DNA of 42,930 nt from Clostridia bacterium. Its GTDB lineage: Bacteria; Bacillota; Clostridia; Oscillospirales; Acutalibacteraceae. Below, in pieces: positions 40,630 to 42,930 of this stretch (the stretch's first letter is position 1; each line of letters opens with the position of its first letter). The stretch is from contig JAFQEL010000005.1 of NCBI GenBank assembly GCA_017399065.1, positions 1 through 42,930 of the forward strand. The letters are read 5' to 3'. Under the pieces are notes generated by a model that saw only the letters and a program-made list of their open reading frames with translations, was not told where the DNA came from and searched no databases. A program made the translations under genes and the position numbers.

Positions 40630-42102
40630 ATGGAAAAAATTCTTACATCCGGTACAAGTTTTGTTGACGAATATGGCAGAGAGCGAATTTTCAACGGTGT
40701 AAATCTCTGCGATAAGGGCTGGCCTGACGGCAACGGCAATCTTTGCCACGTTTATGAATATGATGATAAGATGTTTAGAACTCTTGCCGAAAACGGTATG
40801 AATATTGTCCGTCTGGGCATCACCTGGGCGGCTGTTGAGCCAAAGCCCGGTGAATATAACGAGAAATATATTGATGCTATTGTTAAAATGCTCGACCAGT
40901 GCGAAAAGTACGGACTCTATGCCTATATCGATATGCATCAGGACCTTTTCTCAAACTACTGCTATGAGTGGGGCGACGGTGCACCTGAATGGGCAGCAAT
41001 GATGGGTAACAAAAAGCAAAAGAAAATTAAAGTGGTCTGGGCAGAGGGCTATTTCTGGGATAAAGGCGTGCACAAGGCATTCGACCGATTCTGGACTAAT
41101 GCTCCTTATAAGAATAAAGGTTTGCTTGACTATTTTGCAGATATGTGGCAGCACCTTGCCGAGCGTTTTTGCAATCACCCGGCGCTCTTTGGCTTTGATA
41201 TGTTCAACGAGCCGTTTTTGGGCAGTGACGGCGGTAAGGTTTTCCGTCAGCTTATCAAGGGGCTTGTCAAGACTACTCTTACAGACAAGCGTATTGACCG
41301 CTGTAAACTGATTAAGGATGCTGTAAAGCTTGATATTCCTGCAGTGCTTGATCAGTATAACGGCGATATTCTTCACGATGTCGCACTCGGTGCCGCTGAG
41401 CTTGTTGAAAAGTTTGACCGTGAGCGTTATACTCCTTTCCTTAACAAAACAGCAGGCGCAATCCGCGGTGTTACCGACAACGGCATTATGTTTATAGACA
41501 ATTGCTACTATTCAAACCTTTCAATTCCGTGCAAGGCAGGCCCGATTACATACGGCGATAAGGTTGAGGAGAAAGCCTGCTTCTCACCGCACGGCTACGA
41601 CTTTATGGTCGATACTCCGCTTTATAAGCACGCAAGCTCATCCCGTACCGATGCTATCTTCGGTGAGCACGCAAACAGCCAGAAGCGTCTGGGTATCCCT
41701 GTGCTTGTAGGCGAGTGGGGCGGTTATTCCGAGGGTACGGAGTGGTATCCCCATATCCATCATCTGCTTAAATTCTTTGATGACCGCAAGTGGAGCAATA
41801 CATACTGGTGTTACCACGAAGGACTTATCGGCGACGGCGTAATGGACCAGCTTCACAGACCGTACCCGAGAGCTGTTACGGGCGAAATAAAGGCATACCG
41901 CCACGACAGAAAAGAAAATACCTTTACCCTTACCTATGAGCAGGCCAAAGTGTTTGATACAAAAACAATCATCTACCTGCCTGCAACTCCTGCAGAAGTC
42001 ATTTGCACAGGTGAGTACGAGCTTGTACCTTGCGAGTATGGCGGCTACACTCTCGAAATCAAAACCGATATCGGCTCACACGAGGTTAAGGTTAAGTTTT
42101 AA
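40630..42102 (+). CDS. GH5-family glycoside hydrolase, endoglycoceramidase-like
   Basis: This 490-residue protein is a GH5 (TIM-barrel) enzyme without a signal peptide. Its catalytic acid/base is Glu194 in FDMFNEP and the nucleophile is Glu362 in LVGEWGG. Other conserved parts are VRLGITWAAVEPKPGEYNE, YIDMHQDLFSNY, ACFSPHGYDF and TYWCYHEG. The C-terminal small beta domain (FTLTYEQAKVFDTKTIIYLP onward) and the DMHQDLFS motif resemble endoglycoceramidases and related glycolipid hydrolases. The cytoplasmic location fits EGCrP-like enzymes or hydrolysis of imported glycosides. Start ATG 40630 follows AAAGGAG. It is the last gene of the operon, and a REP-like palindrome follows. Confidence 0.85.
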   Translation: MEKILTSGTSFVDEYGRERIFNGVNLCDKGWPDGNGNLCHVYEYDDKMFRTLAENGMNIVRLGITWAAVEPKPGEYNEKYIDAIVKMLDQCEKYGLYAYIDMHQDLFSNYCYEWGDGAPEWAAMMGNKKQKKIKVVWAEGYFWDKGVHKAFDRFWTNAPYKNKGLLDYFADMWQHLAERFCNHPALFGFDMFNEPFLGSDGGKVFRQLIKGLVKTTLTDKRIDRCKLIKDAVKLDIPAVLDQYNGDILHDVALGAAELVEKFDRERYTPFLNKTAGAIRGVTDNGIMFIDNCYYSNLSIPCKAGPITYGDKVEEKACFSPHGYDFMVDTPLYKHASSSRTDAIFGEHANSQKRLGIPVLVGEWGGYSEGTEWYPHIHHLLKFFDDRKWSNTYWCYHEGLIGDGVMDQLHRPYPRAVTGEIKAYRHDRKENTFTLTYEQAKVFDTKTIIYLPATPAEVICTGEYELVPCEYGGYTLEIKTDIGSHEVKVKF

Positions 42103-42105
42103 TTT

Positions 42106-42130
42106 AACACAGAGAACCGTCCCCTGTGTT
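42106..42130. repeat. REP-like palindrome with AACCGTCCCC core
   Basis: AACACAG (42106-42112) pairs with CTGTGTT (42124-42130) around AGAACCGTCCC. I recall similar CTGTGT/AACCGTCCCC motifs as dispersed palindromes in Firmicutes genomes, some beside REP-associated transposases. It lies at the end of the GH5 gene, where it might also act as a weak terminator, but no T-run follows. Confidence 0.5.
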
Positions 42131-42174
42131 TCCAATTTATAATAGTAAATGATAATTAGCAAGGAGTGTCGGAT

Positions 42175-42930
42175 ATGAAGAGGACGAAAAAAGCATTATC
42201 GTTGTGTATGGTTTTGGCTTTAATCTTGGTTTCTACGGTAATTTGTTCATCAGCTGAAACAGTATATGATAAATATGATTTCTGTTATGGTTACGATTAT
42301 TTTTTAAAAATTGGTGAGAGGGACGGTTTGTATAGAGAAGAGGATCTTCGTTTTGCAACCGTAAATGGCTCACAATTTGTATATGTTGTTAATGACGGTG
42401 AAGCTACTATCTTAAATGTACGCACCAATTTTATCGGTCCTAATAAAACATTGTTTGTTTTTCCGACACATTTAGGCGGATATCCTGTAACTACAATAGG
42501 AAGTATCAAATCCGGAAAACATCTGTGTGTGTTTGACTATTGCCAATTTCCTTATGATATAACACCATCAGACACTATAGGAGAAGCAGAAACCGATCCG
42601 GGTCTTCGTTATGTTTCAGGTATTGTTATTCCTGAGGGATATAAAAATATTGGTAATAGTGCTTTTGTTTTAGTGTGGGGAATGACTTATTATTTACCGG
42701 ACAGTCTCGAACGTCTTGGTATAATGCCGTTTGAACTTGACTCTATTGAGGTCAGAAAACCTTGGCCGAATATGATATTTGGCATTGAACCTGCAACCGA
42801 CACTCCTTACGTTACCTACGGTAACCGCGATTACAAAATTAATGTCACGGGCAGCCCGAGCAAGATTCAGGTTGTCCGCGACAACGGCGGCACTACTACG
42901 ATCGACCGCCGAAAAGCACAGGTAACCTCA
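42175..42930 (+). CDS. Secreted protein, 3' end outside the window
   Basis: The frame opens with ATG 42175, four bases after an AAGGAGTGTCGG site, and stays open to the window edge (252 codons seen). A signal peptide is clear (KKALSLCMVLALILVSTVIC...SAE). The next 200 residues contain fragments like BspA-type repeats (GIVIPEGYKNIGNSAFVL) but no regular array. From about residue 220 the sequence becomes GC-richer and has a beta module (NVTGSPSKIQVVRDNGGTTT) that looks like a binding domain. No catalytic motif is visible. It is probably a cell-surface protein like the others here. Confidence 0.75.
   Translation, partial: MKRTKKALSLCMVLALILVSTVICSSAETVYDKYDFCYGYDYFLKIGERDGLYREEDLRFATVNGSQFVYVVNDGEATILNVRTNFIGPNKTLFVFPTHLGGYPVTTIGSIKSGKHLCVFDYCQFPYDITPSDTIGEAETDPGLRYVSGIVIPEGYKNIGNSAFVLVWGMTYYLPDSLERLGIMPFELDSIEVRKPWPNMIFGIEPATDTPYVTYGNRDYKINVTGSPSKIQVVRDNGGTTTIDRRKAQVTS

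Noticed and set aside
40951-41376. Antisense frames over the glycoside hydrolase genes
   Set aside because: They have no ribosome sites and lie opposite well-supported catalytic domains.

Overview
The window (about 43 kb, mid GC) looks like a chromosome segment of a spore-forming Clostridia member, most likely an Oscillospiraceae/Ruminococcaceae-type anaerobe. The evidence is the sporulation genes (yqfC, yqfD, ylbJ, spoIIR), strong Shine-Dalgarno sites with frequent GTG/TTG and two apparent ATT starts, a dockerin protein with BspA-type leucine-rich repeats, and Firmicutes RNA-modification genes (trmFO, trmK). No 16S rRNA, tRNA, prophage, transposase gene or CRISPR array is visible, so species-level placement is not possible.

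Layout. 1-1.7 kb: a TPR protein interrupted by an in-frame stop, a tiny zinc-ribbon lipoprotein and a small DUF4234-like membrane protein. 1.7-4.3 kb: yqfC-yqfD divergent from ylbJ. 4.3-6 kb: a Cys-rich small protein coupled to glycerate kinase, then a tandem pair of 5S rRNA genes with its own promoter and terminator. 6-6.5 kb: three palindromic elements. 6.5-10.1 kb: a 1189-residue secreted Big_2/LRR/dockerin protein. 10.1-14.2 kb (minus): ddl, DUF1934, argS and a glycerophosphodiester phosphodiesterase. 14.3-14.5 kb: an unusual array of small hairpins. 14.6-16.7 kb: a degenerate phosphoribosyltransferase-like gene divergent from infC-rpmI-rplT. 16.8-17.2 kb: a second hairpin array plus MITE-like palindromes. 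17.2-28.9 kb: a long housekeeping run, trmH-type methylase, dprA, topA, trmFO, plsX, rnc, a radical SAM protein and smc. 29-30 kb: spoIIR, then a MITE and a cluster of perfect palindromes. 30.1-31.6 kb: an XRE repressor divergent from a secreted PPC-repeat protein. 31.7-34.4 kb (minus): yebC, an MBL-fold protein and a HAD phosphatase. 34.5-36.2 kb: another secreted protein. 36.2-37.1 kb (minus): DUF1858 and trmK. 37.2-42.1 kb: an operon of a metallophosphoesterase and two apparently cytoplasmic glycoside hydrolase-like proteins. 42.2 kb to the end: the start of a further secreted protein.

How the genes fit together: most are core information processing (translation initiation, ribosomal proteins, tRNA charging and modification, topoisomerase, SMC, RNase III) and envelope or lipid synthesis (ddl, plsX). 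Between them sit accessory surface proteins that share signal peptides and unusual hydrophobic C-termini but have different ectodomains.

The most distinctive signals are two unrelated intergenic arrays with the same plan (four copies of an 8-nt linker on the left and four complementary copies on the right, with small hairpins between), non-AUG ATT starts for infC and probably yqfD, compensatory base changes in the 5S tandem copies, and the shared hydrophobic C-terminal tails.
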